From Flavobacteriales bacterium UBA4585 (GTDB taxonomy: Bacteria > Bacteroidota > Bacteroidia > Flavobacteriales > Schleiferiaceae), in NCBI GenBank assembly GCA_949487015.1, contig CATAQZ010000005.1, positions 1-23,171 of the forward strand: a DNA stretch of 23,171 bases. The letters are read 5' to 3'. Shown here in pieces: positions 7,507 through 15,205 of this stretch; within the stretch, counting starts at the first letter, position 1; each line of letters starts with the position of its first letter. A program made the translations under genes and the position numbers. A model generated the notes under the pieces. It was not told the DNA's origin and searched no databases. It saw only the letters and a list, made by a program, of their open reading frames with translations.

Positions 7507-8910
7507 ATGAACAAAGTTACACCTATAATTCGCCTTGCCGGTCCTCTTTCCGCCATTCTTACAGCTGCTTTGGGCGGTTTTCAACCGCAATATTGGTTGT
7601 TAGGTATCGCACTGTGGATGCTAATCTGGTGGATTACAGAAACGGTGCATTTAGGAGTTACGGCATTATTACCTTTAGTTTTATTCCCTGCGTTGGAAAT
7701 TGCACAGGCGAAATCTTTAGCGGCGTATTATGCACATCCCTTAGTCTATCTCTTTTTCGGCGGTTTTGTCTTAGCCTTGGCATTAGAAAAGACGGGACTC
7801 CATTATAGAATAGCGCTTTGGATTTTACGTAAAACGGGCACAAAGGACCATCAATTACTCGCAGGTTTTATGCTAGCCACAGCATTCATGTCCATGTGGA
7901 TATCTAATACAGCAACTGCTATTATGATGTTGCCTATAGCCTCAAGTGTAATAGCTATACTGGAGCCGGAGCAGCGCGATAAATTGGCTCGTCCTATTCT
8001 TCTCAGTGTGGCTTGGGCAGCAAATATTGGCGGAATGGCTACTTTAATCGGGACGCCGCCAAACATGATCTTCGCGGGATTTATGAGTGAGCAATTGAAC
8101 CGTCAAATCGGTTTCGTTGAATGGTTGCCGATCGGGCTTTCCGCGAGTACGCTGTTAGGCACAATAGCTTATTTGATTCTACGCAGGGGTTTAGGACATA
8201 ATGAGCTTTCTCCATCTGAAGAAGCGCGTACGCGTAACTGGTTGAAAGATGAATGGAATCGGTTAGGTACATTGTCAACTGCACAGCGCCGTGTGGCGAT
8301 AGTTTTTGCGCTAACCGCAATACTTTGGATACTCCGTCCATACCTAAACATATGGATTCCCGTTATAGAATGGTCGGATACCGGTATCGCATTAGCAGCT
8401 GCAGTGCTTCTATTCACTGTGTTTGATGGTTCAGACAAAAGTGTTTTGAATTGGGGGGATACGAAAGCCTTGCCTTGGGGCATTTTACTTCTGTTTGGAG
8501 GTGGATTGGCATTGGCCGGTACTTTACAAGCCAGTGAATGGTTTGTATTACTAGGGGATCAATTAAAATCTTTACAAGGAATCCCATTTGCAACATGGCT
8601 GTTGGTTATGGCGTTATTGGGCGTTTTTGCAACTGAATTACTGAGTAATATGGCACTCGTGAGCGCCTTACTTCCTTTAGTATATTCATTAGCCACAGCC
8701 TTGGGGTTAGATTTTTACGCTTTATCTCTTCCACTGGTCCTTGGTGCGAGTTGTGCGTTTATGCTACCCATGGCTACACCTCCAAACGCTATTGTATTCT
8801 CGACGGGCAGTTTGAGTATGTCGTATATGATTTACCGCGGGATAGCATTAAACCTGCTTTCTGTTGTTTTGCTTTTTATTTTGACTTGGTTCTTCCATTT
8901 TATGGGCTAA
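7507..8910 (+). CDS. SLC13/DASS family carboxylate transporter
   Basis: A 467-residue inner-membrane protein of the divalent anion:sodium symporter family, predicted to import di- or tricarboxylates (sulfate or phosphate are other family substrates). The two inverted halves each show the family signatures: SNTAT (133-137) with GTPPN (182-186) in the first half, and SNMA (380-383) with ATPPN (423-427) in the second. The Ser-Asn-Thr motifs form the sodium and carboxylate sites in characterised members. Here the second Thr is Met. Length is usual for bacterial DASS proteins. The gene is divergent from rdgB and converges with oxyR with an 11-nt overlap. The exact substrate is not readable. Confidence 0.9.
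   Translation: MNKVTPIIRLAGPLSAILTAALGGFQPQYWLLGIALWMLIWWITETVHLGVTALLPLVLFPALEIAQAKSLAAYYAHPLVYLFFGGFVLALALEKTGLHYRIALWILRKTGTKDHQLLAGFMLATAFMSMWISNTATAIMMLPIASSVIAILEPEQRDKLARPILLSVAWAANIGGMATLIGTPPNMIFAGFMSEQLNRQIGFVEWLPIGLSASTLLGTIAYLILRRGLGHNELSPSEEARTRNWLKDEWNRLGTLSTAQRRVAIVFALTAILWILRPYLNIWIPVIEWSDTGIALAAAVLLFTVFDGSDKSVLNWGDTKALPWGILLLFGGGLALAGTLQASEWFVLLGDQLKSLQGIPFATWLLVMALLGVFATELLSNMALVSALLPLVYSLATALGLDFYALSLPLVLGASCAFMLPMATPPNAIVFSTGSLSMSYMIYRGIALNLLSVVLLFILTWFFHFMG
7512..7519 (-). promoter_or_regulatory. Possible -7 element for rdgB
   Basis: On the minus strand this reads TAACTTTG, a full match to TAnnTTTG, 20 nt upstream of the rdgB ATG. It lies within the first codons of the divergent transporter gene. 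No TTG is visible at the -33 distance, so support is limited to the -7 match, its orientation and its spacing to the start codon. Confidence 0.3.
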
Positions 8911-9826
8911 CGATCTGCTCGGGTTTAGAAAGTACTTTTTTAGGAAGATGTGTCTTGATTAATTCGCCCATTGCTTTTATCCATTCTACCTTGAGCTGTG
9001 TTCTTGCATAAAGTAAGCTGACTTCACGTCCTGGAGTGGGGGTTGCGATAGGTTTTACGCTTGCCTTATATTTCTCCTCTAAGTCAATGGCTGTTAAATA
9101 AGGTAATAAAGTCATTCCCATACCTCTATGGGCCAATTTGACCAGGGTGTCAAAGTTTCCACTCTCCATTTGTAATCCCTGTCCTTCTTGAGAATTGGCT
9201 TGACAAAGTTTCAATACACTCGTTCTAAAGCAATGTCCCTCGTTTAAGAGTAATAGATCTTTCACGTTAATTTCTGAGGCCAATAAAAACTCGTCGTTTT
9301 TCATCGGATGGTAATCAGGAACAAAGGCCATGAATGGTTCCCAGTACAATGGTTCCTCAATAATGCCTTTTTCATCTAAAGGTGTCGCTGCGATGCCCAC
9401 ATCGATCTGGTCCTTACGCAAAGCATCAATCATGTCCTCTGTTTTGAGCTCTTCGATTTTCAGTGTGATATTGGGAAATTTAGATTTGAATTCCGGTATA
9501 AATCGCGGTAATAAACTCGGTGCGACTGTAGGGATCACGCCTAGACTTAACGTTCCTTCATAGGAGCCTTTTATACGTTTGGCCATATTCTCTAATACGG
9601 CACTTTCGTGCAGAATCTTTCGTGCTTGTTCTATAAGGCGCACGCCTAAAGGCGTAGGTACAATAGGGTGTTTAGAGCGATCGAAGATGAGAATATCCAA
9701 TTCCTCCTCAAGCTTTTGAATCTGCATACTTAAAGTGGGTTGCGTGACAAAACAAGCTTCCGCAGCTTTCGCAAAATGACGATGGTTGTCGACTGCAACG
9801 ATATATTTGAATTGGGTAATAGTCAT
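8900..9826 (-). CDS. oxyR: Hydrogen-peroxide-responsive LysR-type regulator OxyR
   Basis: A LysR-type regulator of 308 residues that senses H2O2 and activates peroxide defence genes. The N-terminal winged helix (about 1-60) has the family pattern with FAKAAEACFVTQPTLSMQI. The effector domain contains the redox pair in EGHCFR...KLC at C199 and C208, the same numbering as E. coli OxyR, and the context GHC(F/L)R is conserved. This separates it from ordinary LysR proteins such as carboxylate regulators. It is divergent from the Nudix gene across 86 bp. The neighbouring transporter gene converges with it and is probably not its specific partner. A well-formed promoter lies just upstream, so autoregulation is possible but not shown. 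Confidence 0.93.
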   Translation of the reverse strand: MTITQFKYIVAVDNHRHFAKAAEACFVTQPTLSMQIQKLEEELDILIFDRSKHPIVPTPLGVRLIEQARKILHESAVLENMAKRIKGSYEGTLSLGVIPTVAPSLLPRFIPEFKSKFPNITLKIEELKTEDMIDALRKDQIDVGIAATPLDEKGIIEEPLYWEPFMAFVPDYHPMKNDEFLLASEINVKDLLLLNEGHCFRTSVLKLCQANSQEGQGLQMESGNFDTLVKLAHRGMGMTLLPYLTAIDLEEKYKASVKPIATPTPGREVSLLYARTQLKVEWIKAMGELIKTHLPKKVLSKPEQIVSP

Positions 9827-9856
9827 ATCCTATAGAAATAAAATTATGATAGAAAA

Positions 9857-9887
9857 CAAAGATACCGACTCTATTTATACTGCGCAA
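9857..9887 (-). promoter_or_regulatory. Bacteroidota-type promoter of oxyR
   Basis: On the minus strand TATCTTTG (9864-9857) is a full match to the -7 consensus TAnnTTTG, and a TTG (9887-9885) lies 20 nt upstream, the usual -33 spacing. Transcription would begin near 9853, giving a leader of about 27 nt before the ATG at 9826. This is the best formed promoter in the window. Confidence 0.58.
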
Positions 9888-9912
9888 TAATCCTGAACTA
9901 CCTTTAGAAAAT

Positions 9913-10524
9913 ATGACCCTTTTAGACCTAAAAACAGCTTTTAAGCAACCGCTTCCCGGTAGTAAGGGCCATCAACTACTGATGCCTTCTTACAGGAATT
10001 CACTCGATTTGGAAGCAGTAGCTTCTAAGAATCCTAAACGAGCAGGTGTATTAGTGCATCTTTTTGAAGGAGTTGATGGGATAGAAGTGTTGCTTATGAA
10101 ACGTCCCGAATACGATGGTACTCACAGTGGTCAGGTTAGTTTTCCCGGCGGAAAGTTTGAAGATAACGATCATACACTAGAGAATACTGCGTATCGCGAA
10201 GCTTTTGAAGAGGTTGGACTACGTAGAGAGGAATTGCTCCCGCTCGGGGAATTGAGTTGGCTCTATATTCCGCCTTCAAATTTTTATGTAGAACCCTACG
10301 TTACCTATAGTCCAGCGTTGCCAGAATTGGTCTTGGAAGAAAAAGAAGTGGCTTATACGTTGTCCATTCCGCTGATCAGCATATGCGATGGTTCCATATT
10401 ACGTGATGCCGAAGTAATGACGAAATATGGAGCTTTGAGGGTACCCGCATTTCACTGGCGGGGCGAGGTGATTTGGGGTGCAACAGCAATGATTCTTGGA
10501 GAGCTCAGTGCTCTGTTTTCTTAG
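9913..10524 (+). CDS. CoA pyrophosphatase-type Nudix hydrolase
   Basis: Predicted to cleave CoA or its derivatives to 3',5'-ADP and phosphopantetheine. The 203-residue protein has the CoA-pyrophosphatase (NudL/PCD1) signature just before the Nudix box, LLMKRPEYDGTHSGQVSFPGG (in segments, 60-80). The Nudix catalytic helix follows as REAFEEVGL (95-103). The usual Glu of the first half of the Nudix box is replaced as in other CoA-pyrophosphatases. It is divergent from oxyR and followed after 32 bp by the acyltransferase gene, so it may share a transcript or be separated from it by the -7 element at 10528. Assignment to this Nudix subgroup is good; activity is inferred. Confidence 0.88.
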   Translation: MTLLDLKTAFKQPLPGSKGHQLLMPSYRNSLDLEAVASKNPKRAGVLVHLFEGVDGIEVLLMKRPEYDGTHSGQVSFPGGKFEDNDHTLENTAYREAFEEVGLRREELLPLGELSWLYIPPSNFYVEPYVTYSPALPELVLEEKEVAYTLSIPLISICDGSILRDAEVMTKYGALRVPAFHWRGEVIWGATAMILGELSALFS

Positions 10525-10527
10525 CAG

Positions 10528-10535
10528 TATATTTG
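10528..10535 (+). promoter_or_regulatory. Possible -7 element upstream of the PlsC-like gene
   Basis: TATATTTG is a full match to TAnnTTTG, 21 nt upstream of the ATG at 10557. No TTG is found at 17-23 nt upstream. The nearest, at 10496-10498, is 29 nt away. It may give the acyltransferase and the MbnP-like genes their own transcript separate from the Nudix gene. Confidence 0.35.
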
Positions 10536-10556
10536 CCGACCTGAAACAACAATTGC

Positions 10557-11309
10557 ATGCACTTAAATCCATTCAAGCGCGATAGCTTCGGTTACAATCT
10601 GCTCATTAAGCGGACGGTGATTTTTGTGTTTGGATTAATTACTTGGTACCGTTTCTTTCGCATTAATAGTACGCGGATTGTAGGTGCGGATAAATTGCGC
10701 GAGTTGCCCAGCCAGGGCGTTTTGTTTGTCTCAAACCATCAGACGTATTTCGCCGATGTCAGTGCCATGTATCAGGTCTTTAACGCTGCAGAAAATGGCC
10801 GCTACAATAGTGTCCCGTTTCACACGCTTTTTCGTCCTAAACTCAACGTGTTTTTCGTTGCCGCGGCTGAAACCATGAAAAAGGGAATATTACCCAAGCT
10901 GATGCAATATGCTGGGAGTGTAAGTATTAAACGTACGTGGCGTGAGGCCGGCAAGAACGTGAACCGTGCGGTAGATCCAAAAGATATTGAGAATATTAAA
11001 CGGGCGATGGAAACCGGCTGGACCATTACCTTTCCACAAGGTACGACTAGACCCTTTGTTAAAGGAAGACGAGGAACAGTACATTTGATTAAAGAATTAA
11101 GGCCAGTGGTGGTTCCAGTAGTGATTGACGGTTTTCGAAGAGCCTTCGATAAAACGGGTATGTTTGTGAAGAGCAATGGTAACCTGTTAAACATTACCTT
11201 TAAAGAACCTTTACAATTGGACTTTTCAAAATCCAATGATGAACTGTTAGACGAAATCATGGTTGCTATTGAACAAGCACCAGAATTTTTGAAAATTAAA
11301 GACGAATGA
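10557..11309 (+). CDS. PlsC-like acyltransferase with atypical HX5D and FPQGTT motifs
   Basis: A 250-residue protein of the glycerolipid acyltransferase superfamily, probably at the inner membrane with a hydrophobic N-terminal stretch (about 19-35). The catalytic block reads SNHQTYFAD, with His61 and Asp67 separated by five residues instead of the standard four. The glycerol-phosphate block reads FPQGTTRPF (159-167) instead of FPEGTR, with Gln161 in place of the usual Glu. VVVPVVIDGF fits the fourth block. This pattern seems characteristic of a Bacteroidota subfamily (recalled, not checked), so it is unlikely to be a broken enzyme, but its acceptor may not be a lysophosphatidate. The stop codon overlaps the next gene (ATGA), so it is co-translated with the MbnP-like lipoprotein genes. 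Confidence 0.82.
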   Translation: MHLNPFKRDSFGYNLLIKRTVIFVFGLITWYRFFRINSTRIVGADKLRELPSQGVLFVSNHQTYFADVSAMYQVFNAAENGRYNSVPFHTLFRPKLNVFFVAAAETMKKGILPKLMQYAGSVSIKRTWREAGKNVNRAVDPKDIENIKRAMETGWTITFPQGTTRPFVKGRRGTVHLIKELRPVVVPVVIDGFRRAFDKTGMFVKSNGNLLNITFKEPLQLDFSKSNDELLDEIMVAIEQAPEFLKIKDE

Positions 11310-12067
11310 AAAAATTAATTGCTTTAGTACTGTTGTCAACACTGTTTACAGCATGTGAAGATCCTATACCAGTCGTAGATCCTACGGCATTAGACAATAG
11401 AAATATTTACATACGTGCCTACAAGTATTTTGACGGCTCTATAATAGATACCTCTACGGTTTATCAGATTAATGGTGATCTAATAAAATTTGACCACATC
11501 TATGTGACCTTAAGTGGAGCGCGATTCGTTAGTTATGATGATCAGGATACCACTTTTACGGAAAGCGATTTGACCATGATTGATCTTATCGGTAATTCGG
11601 AAGTTAAATTGGCTCATTTACCTTCGGGTAATTATAACGGTAGTTTAGAATATACTATCGGTCTTGATAGTGCACGCGCCTACACAGCACCTGAGCAACT
11701 GGACGCAACCGACCCCCTAAGCAAAGGATCAGTGTGGAATGGTAGTGATATAGGTCACAGCTTTTTCCAGATGGAAGGGCGTATCTTTAATCCTGCGGAC
11801 ACAGTATTTACAACACCTGAAGCGACATTTAACTGGCGAGTAGCAACTCCAGATTTAGCACTTTTGAAAAGTGAAAAAAGAAATTTTAACGTCGCATCGA
11901 ATAAAGATGTCTTTATTGTAATGGATATCGATGTCGACAACTTCTTTTTGGGATTATCACCGTCTTTGATGAATGTCATCAATAGTGACCCAGCAGATGC
12001 ATCGGATTACGATTTAGCTAAAATCTTAAGAGACAACGTAAGTAGTGAGTTCGTATTTAAACTATAG
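11306..12067 (+). CDS. Divergent MbnP-like lipoprotein
   Basis: A 253-residue exported lipoprotein: signal peptide with lipobox FTAC (C17), then a beta-rich domain. The middle resembles MbnP-family proteins: HIYVTLSGARFV, HLPSGNYNGSLEYTIGLD, DPLSKGSVWNG, then FFQMEGRIF, matching the order seen in the downstream gene. It lacks the MYWSW-type tryptophan cluster of that gene. Known MbnP proteins are periplasmic copper-binding partners of the diheme enzyme MbnH. Copper binding here is doubtful because the key aromatic cluster is reduced to one Trp. The ATG overlaps the acyltransferase stop by four bases; a second MbnP-like gene follows after 14 bp. Confidence 0.65.
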   Translation: MKKLIALVLLSTLFTACEDPIPVVDPTALDNRNIYIRAYKYFDGSIIDTSTVYQINGDLIKFDHIYVTLSGARFVSYDDQDTTFTESDLTMIDLIGNSEVKLAHLPSGNYNGSLEYTIGLDSARAYTAPEQLDATDPLSKGSVWNGSDIGHSFFQMEGRIFNPADTVFTTPEATFNWRVATPDLALLKSEKRNFNVASNKDVFIVMDIDVDNFFLGLSPSLMNVINSDPADASDYDLAKILRDNVSSEFVFKL

Positions 12068-12081
12068 ATACTCTTTACTAA

Positions 12082-12771
12082 ATGCGTTTATCCCTCCTTT
12101 TACTGCTGCCTTTATCCCTACTTTTCACTTCGTGCGGAGGTGGATCGCAAGAAGTTACTTTAGAAATCAATCTAGAACATAATGGAGTTCCTTTCGAAAT
12201 AGGCGAATCGCTGACAAAAGGGGATACGGCAATTAAATTTGAATTGATCCATTTTTACTTAAGTGAAATCGCGCTTGGGGATGAGGTGAAAGAACCTGTT
12301 GTTTTCGTAAATGTGCAGGATAGCGCTTCGATGCATTACGTACTACCGTTAATGAAAAAAGTGGATAAATTCACCTTTGGCATGGGTGTGGATTCCATTA
12401 ATAACATTCAGGATCCTACCTCTTTTGATTCGGATCATCCGCTTTCCAGTTCAAATGCAATGTACTGGTCGTGGGCAACTATGTACCGCTTTTTTAAAAT
12501 AGACGGTAGAGTAAATGCATCAGGAATTTTAGGAGCCGATGACCAGCTTTTAGCCTGGCACACAGGTAAAAACGCATTGTATCGCACTAAACAAATCGAC
12601 GCATCCATAAAACCGGGGGCTCATTTGGTACTGACCTTTGATCTTGCCTCTTTCTATTCAGGAGTAAGTTTAGACACCGAGACGATGACGCACTCTATGG
12701 TAGATGATTATGATATTGCGGTGAAGCTCTCAGACAATCTACCCGCCGCCTTTAGCCTGAGTGTGCAGTAA
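12082..12771 (+). CDS. MbnP family lipoprotein
   Basis: A 229-residue lipoprotein with signal peptide and lipobox FTSC (C18). The MbnP pattern is clear: IKFELIHFYLSEIAL, FTFGMGVDSINNIQDPT, then HPLSSSNAMYWSWATMYRF and FFKIDGR, then LAWHTGKNALY. In characterised MbnP/CorA-type proteins a conserved Trp, converted to kynurenine by MbnH, helps bind copper. The Trp-rich MYWSW stretch and several His are present here. No mbnH-type diheme peroxidase gene or TonB receptor is found alongside. The gene is the last of the run starting at 10557 (or 9913). It converges with the outer-membrane-protein gene across 36 bp with no obvious hairpin. Confidence 0.8.
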   Translation: MRLSLLLLLPLSLLFTSCGGGSQEVTLEINLEHNGVPFEIGESLTKGDTAIKFELIHFYLSEIALGDEVKEPVVFVNVQDSASMHYVLPLMKKVDKFTFGMGVDSINNIQDPTSFDSDHPLSSSNAMYWSWATMYRFFKIDGRVNASGILGADDQLLAWHTGKNALYRTKQIDASIKPGAHLVLTFDLASFYSGVSLDTETMTHSMVDDYDIAVKLSDNLPAAFSLSVQ

Positions 12772-12807
12772 GTTCCTCTCTTCGTACTGTAAATCTGTAA
12801 GGCGATA

Positions 12808-13557
12808 TTACCTAAATAAAATGCTGATTTTCATTCCTCCAAGTATGGCAGGTGCTGCATTTTTTGAGTCAATGAGTTGGTATTCTCCTGTAAAGATACC
12901 TGATACAGGATCGAACGCTTCCACATAATCTGAGGTTCTACGCTGCTTTTGGCGTATCGCACCTCCTATGAACCAATCTACAATCATGCGTTCTGAGGGG
13001 CGACTTTGGTAGCCTACTGTAAACCCGAAATCGGTCCAATTGAAACCTTCATTAACCGTAGTGTCTATACCCGTTGGGGTAGTTGTGTAGAAATCCTGGG
13101 CGTAATTACGATGTCCCATGGTGTAGGAAATGTAATAGCCGTCTTCGAACGCATTGCCTTCCGGAAAAAACTTCATGTTGATGTTACCGCTGTATCCAAG
13201 CTTGCTTTGCGTTTGCCCGTCTTGCCTCATGCTGTAGCCTCGAATAGCTTCTTCAGTGATATTGAATGTGGTTACGCCAATGCCTGCTTCCACACTCATG
13301 TAGTCCGATACTTTGTGTTCGTAAGAAATGGGGATATCTCCCGCCAACATTGCTGTTGGACTAAGTTTTATACCGTGGTTATATCTGCTGTAATACAAGC
13401 TCCCACCCATTGAAAGAGAATTTGAAGGCATACTAGTGCTAATAGTTCCAGCACCTTGGGCAGTGTTGAGGTCCCGTTTTCGTACAATCACGGTCTGAGC
13501 ATCGGCACTTAGGGACCATGCTAGGACTGCGATAAGGATGTAAATAAATCTCTTCAT
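12808..13557 (-). CDS. Predicted outer-membrane beta-barrel protein
   Basis: A 249-residue protein with a Sec signal peptide (hydrophobic core about 4-16, cleavage likely after ADA at residue 20). After a short linker it shows alternating hydrophobic/polar strands with Gly and aromatic residues (SMGGSLYYSRY, MSVEAGIGVTTF, YYISYTMGHR, WTDFGFTVGYQS, MIVDWFIGGA). It ends in GGMKISILFR, consistent with a closing barrel strand. This fits a small outer-membrane barrel of perhaps eight strands. I cannot assign a named family or function. It is divergent from the 522-residue exported protein across 76 bp, where I found no convincing promoter element. Confidence 0.75.
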   Translation of the reverse strand: MKRFIYILIAVLAWSLSADAQTVIVRKRDLNTAQGAGTISTSMPSNSLSMGGSLYYSRYNHGIKLSPTAMLAGDIPISYEHKVSDYMSVEAGIGVTTFNITEEAIRGYSMRQDGQTQSKLGYSGNINMKFFPEGNAFEDGYYISYTMGHRNYAQDFYTTTPTGIDTTVNEGFNWTDFGFTVGYQSRPSERMIVDWFIGGAIRQKQRRTSDYVEAFDPVSGIFTGEYQLIDSKNAAPAILGGMKISILFR

Positions 13558-13633
13558 ATGGTAGATATCTTGTGGGGGTGCTGTATCTTGACTTCAACAG
13601 AGTTAAATTACAAAAAATGTTCACCCCTAGCTT

Positions 13634-15202
13634 ATGCTGTGTTTAAAAAAAGGCGTCTTCACGCTCGTACTTTCTTTCATCCTATTAACCAATGCTCAGG
13701 CGCAAGGTTCATACCCAATCCTAGAATGGAGTCCGGAATATTCAACCCGCTCCGCGAAATTTGATCGTTTACTCCAAGTCGGTGATAAGGGATTTTATAC
13801 CTATAAGACTGCCAACACATCCTTGTTAGGATCTTCGCGCAATGAATATTTCGCCTATTACGACCGTTATGATTTGGGGGAGAATTGGCTCATTAAAAAT
13901 GCGCGTTGGGAATGGAAGGGACGACGAGTAGACTATAAGACCAGTGTGATAATTGGCGAAACTCAATACCTCTTTTATGAGAGTTATGATCGTCAGGCAG
14001 ATCAACGTTATTTACTTTGCCGCACACTCGATTCAAACGCGACCTTAAGCGAAGTGAAAGTAATGGAGGTGCTCGACAGTCGACGCAGGGCTCGCGGGGA
14101 TTTCGATATTCAATTATCTAAAGACCGTTCGAAGATTGCGATTTTTACCAATCCGCCCTACGAGCGTAATTCCACAGAAAACTTTTATATACGAATTTTT
14201 GATAGCGCTTTGGATGAGCTTTGGAATGCAGATGTCGAATTGTCCTATCGTGACAGGAACTTTGGCATCATGGATTTTGAAGTGTCTAACTCGGGTGAAG
14301 TATTCATTTTGAGTTATTACGATAACAGTCCCAATATAACGATGTCGAACAATCGAGATCTGGATTACAAACTCATGAGGGTTACAGACAAGAGTGGGAT
14401 TAGTGATGTAGTTGAATTCGATTTAGGATTACAGGATGTACGCGTTCAAAGCTTAGGTATTGAATGTGATTTAGTGGATGGACAAATGGCCATTTCCGGG
14501 TTTTACGGCAGGAGAAACATATGGGACATGGACGGTGCACTGTATTTAGCTTTTGACCAGGAAAAGGGAGAAGTTGTGTCTTCAAACCTCAACCAATTCG
14601 CTCCTGATTTTGTAGCTCAATTCAATAAATACAGAGCGAAGCGTGGTAAAGGCATTCGAAGAAATTTTGTCTTTCGCCAGTTTGTTTCTAGGCCAGATGG
14701 GGGAGCCTATGTGGTGGCAGAAGATTATGAGGTAGTTGTTCGAACGACCCAGGGTCAGCGCGGTCAGACCACGACTAATTATTACTACTATTACAACGAT
14801 ATTATTGTGCTGAGCATAGATAAATCTGGTGATGTGGATTGGTATGCACACATTCCTAAGAAACAGACGTCAATGAATGATGGCGGTTACTTCTTAGGTT
14901 ATACGATGTTGCTGAATAATGAAGGTTTACATTTTTTATACAATGATCACCGGAAGAATGCGAAACGCTGGGGAAAAAAGAACCTAAAGCGCATTACGAA
15001 TGCGAAAGCAGGAAACCTTGTCATGGTAACATTGGGGCATGATGCGTCCATGCGATACAATGTGCTAAATCGAAACAAGCGTCAGAAATTTAGAGTTGCA
15101 CCGCGTCAATCGAGATTGGCGAATGACGGCTATGACGGCGCGATACTGCTATCTTTGCGCGGATCTAAAATCCGATTTGGTAATTTATACTTCGAAGATT
15201 AA
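13634..15202 (+). CDS. Exported protein of unknown function, probably beta-propeller-like
   Basis: A 522-residue protein with a signal peptide (K5 K6, hydrophobic core about 8-18, AQA cleavage site near 23), so it is periplasmic or on the cell surface. The rest is a series of beta-strand repeats with motifs such as DLDYKLMRVTDKSG and DIIVLSIDKSGDVDW, giving the look of a propeller-type fold. A run of five Tyr stands at 383-387, followed by KQTSMNDGGYF. It is Bacteroidota-type in character. No catalytic motif and no C-terminal type IX sorting domain is visible. It is followed after only 3 bp by the mpl-type gene, so it is probably cotranscribed with it. Function is not known to me. Confidence 0.72.
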   Translation: MLCLKKGVFTLVLSFILLTNAQAQGSYPILEWSPEYSTRSAKFDRLLQVGDKGFYTYKTANTSLLGSSRNEYFAYYDRYDLGENWLIKNARWEWKGRRVDYKTSVIIGETQYLFYESYDRQADQRYLLCRTLDSNATLSEVKVMEVLDSRRRARGDFDIQLSKDRSKIAIFTNPPYERNSTENFYIRIFDSALDELWNADVELSYRDRNFGIMDFEVSNSGEVFILSYYDNSPNITMSNNRDLDYKLMRVTDKSGISDVVEFDLGLQDVRVQSLGIECDLVDGQMAISGFYGRRNIWDMDGALYLAFDQEKGEVVSSNLNQFAPDFVAQFNKYRAKRGKGIRRNFVFRQFVSRPDGGAYVVAEDYEVVVRTTQGQRGQTTTNYYYYYNDIIVLSIDKSGDVDWYAHIPKKQTSMNDGGYFLGYTMLLNNEGLHFLYNDHRKNAKRWGKKNLKRITNAKAGNLVMVTLGHDASMRYNVLNRNKRQKFRVAPRQSRLANDGYDGAILLSLRGSKIRFGNLYFED

Positions 15203-15205
15203 TAC

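Noticed and set aside
7344..7808. A 154-codon plus-strand frame spanning the rdgB/transporter divergent gap.
   Set aside because: It overlaps the 5' ends of two well-supported genes in other frames and has no sensible motifs.
9832..9874. ATAG/CTAT tetranucleotides (9832, 9849, 9871) as a classic OxyR operator.
   Set aside because: Spacings of 17 and 22 bp do not fit the 11-bp periodic ATAG/CTAT arrangement; kept only as a weak direct-repeat note.
10820..11260. A 146-codon open frame on the minus strand inside the PlsC-like gene.
   Set aside because: It is antisense to a gene with clear motifs, has low-complexity Ser/Pro/Leu composition and no recognisable family; a codon-bias shadow.
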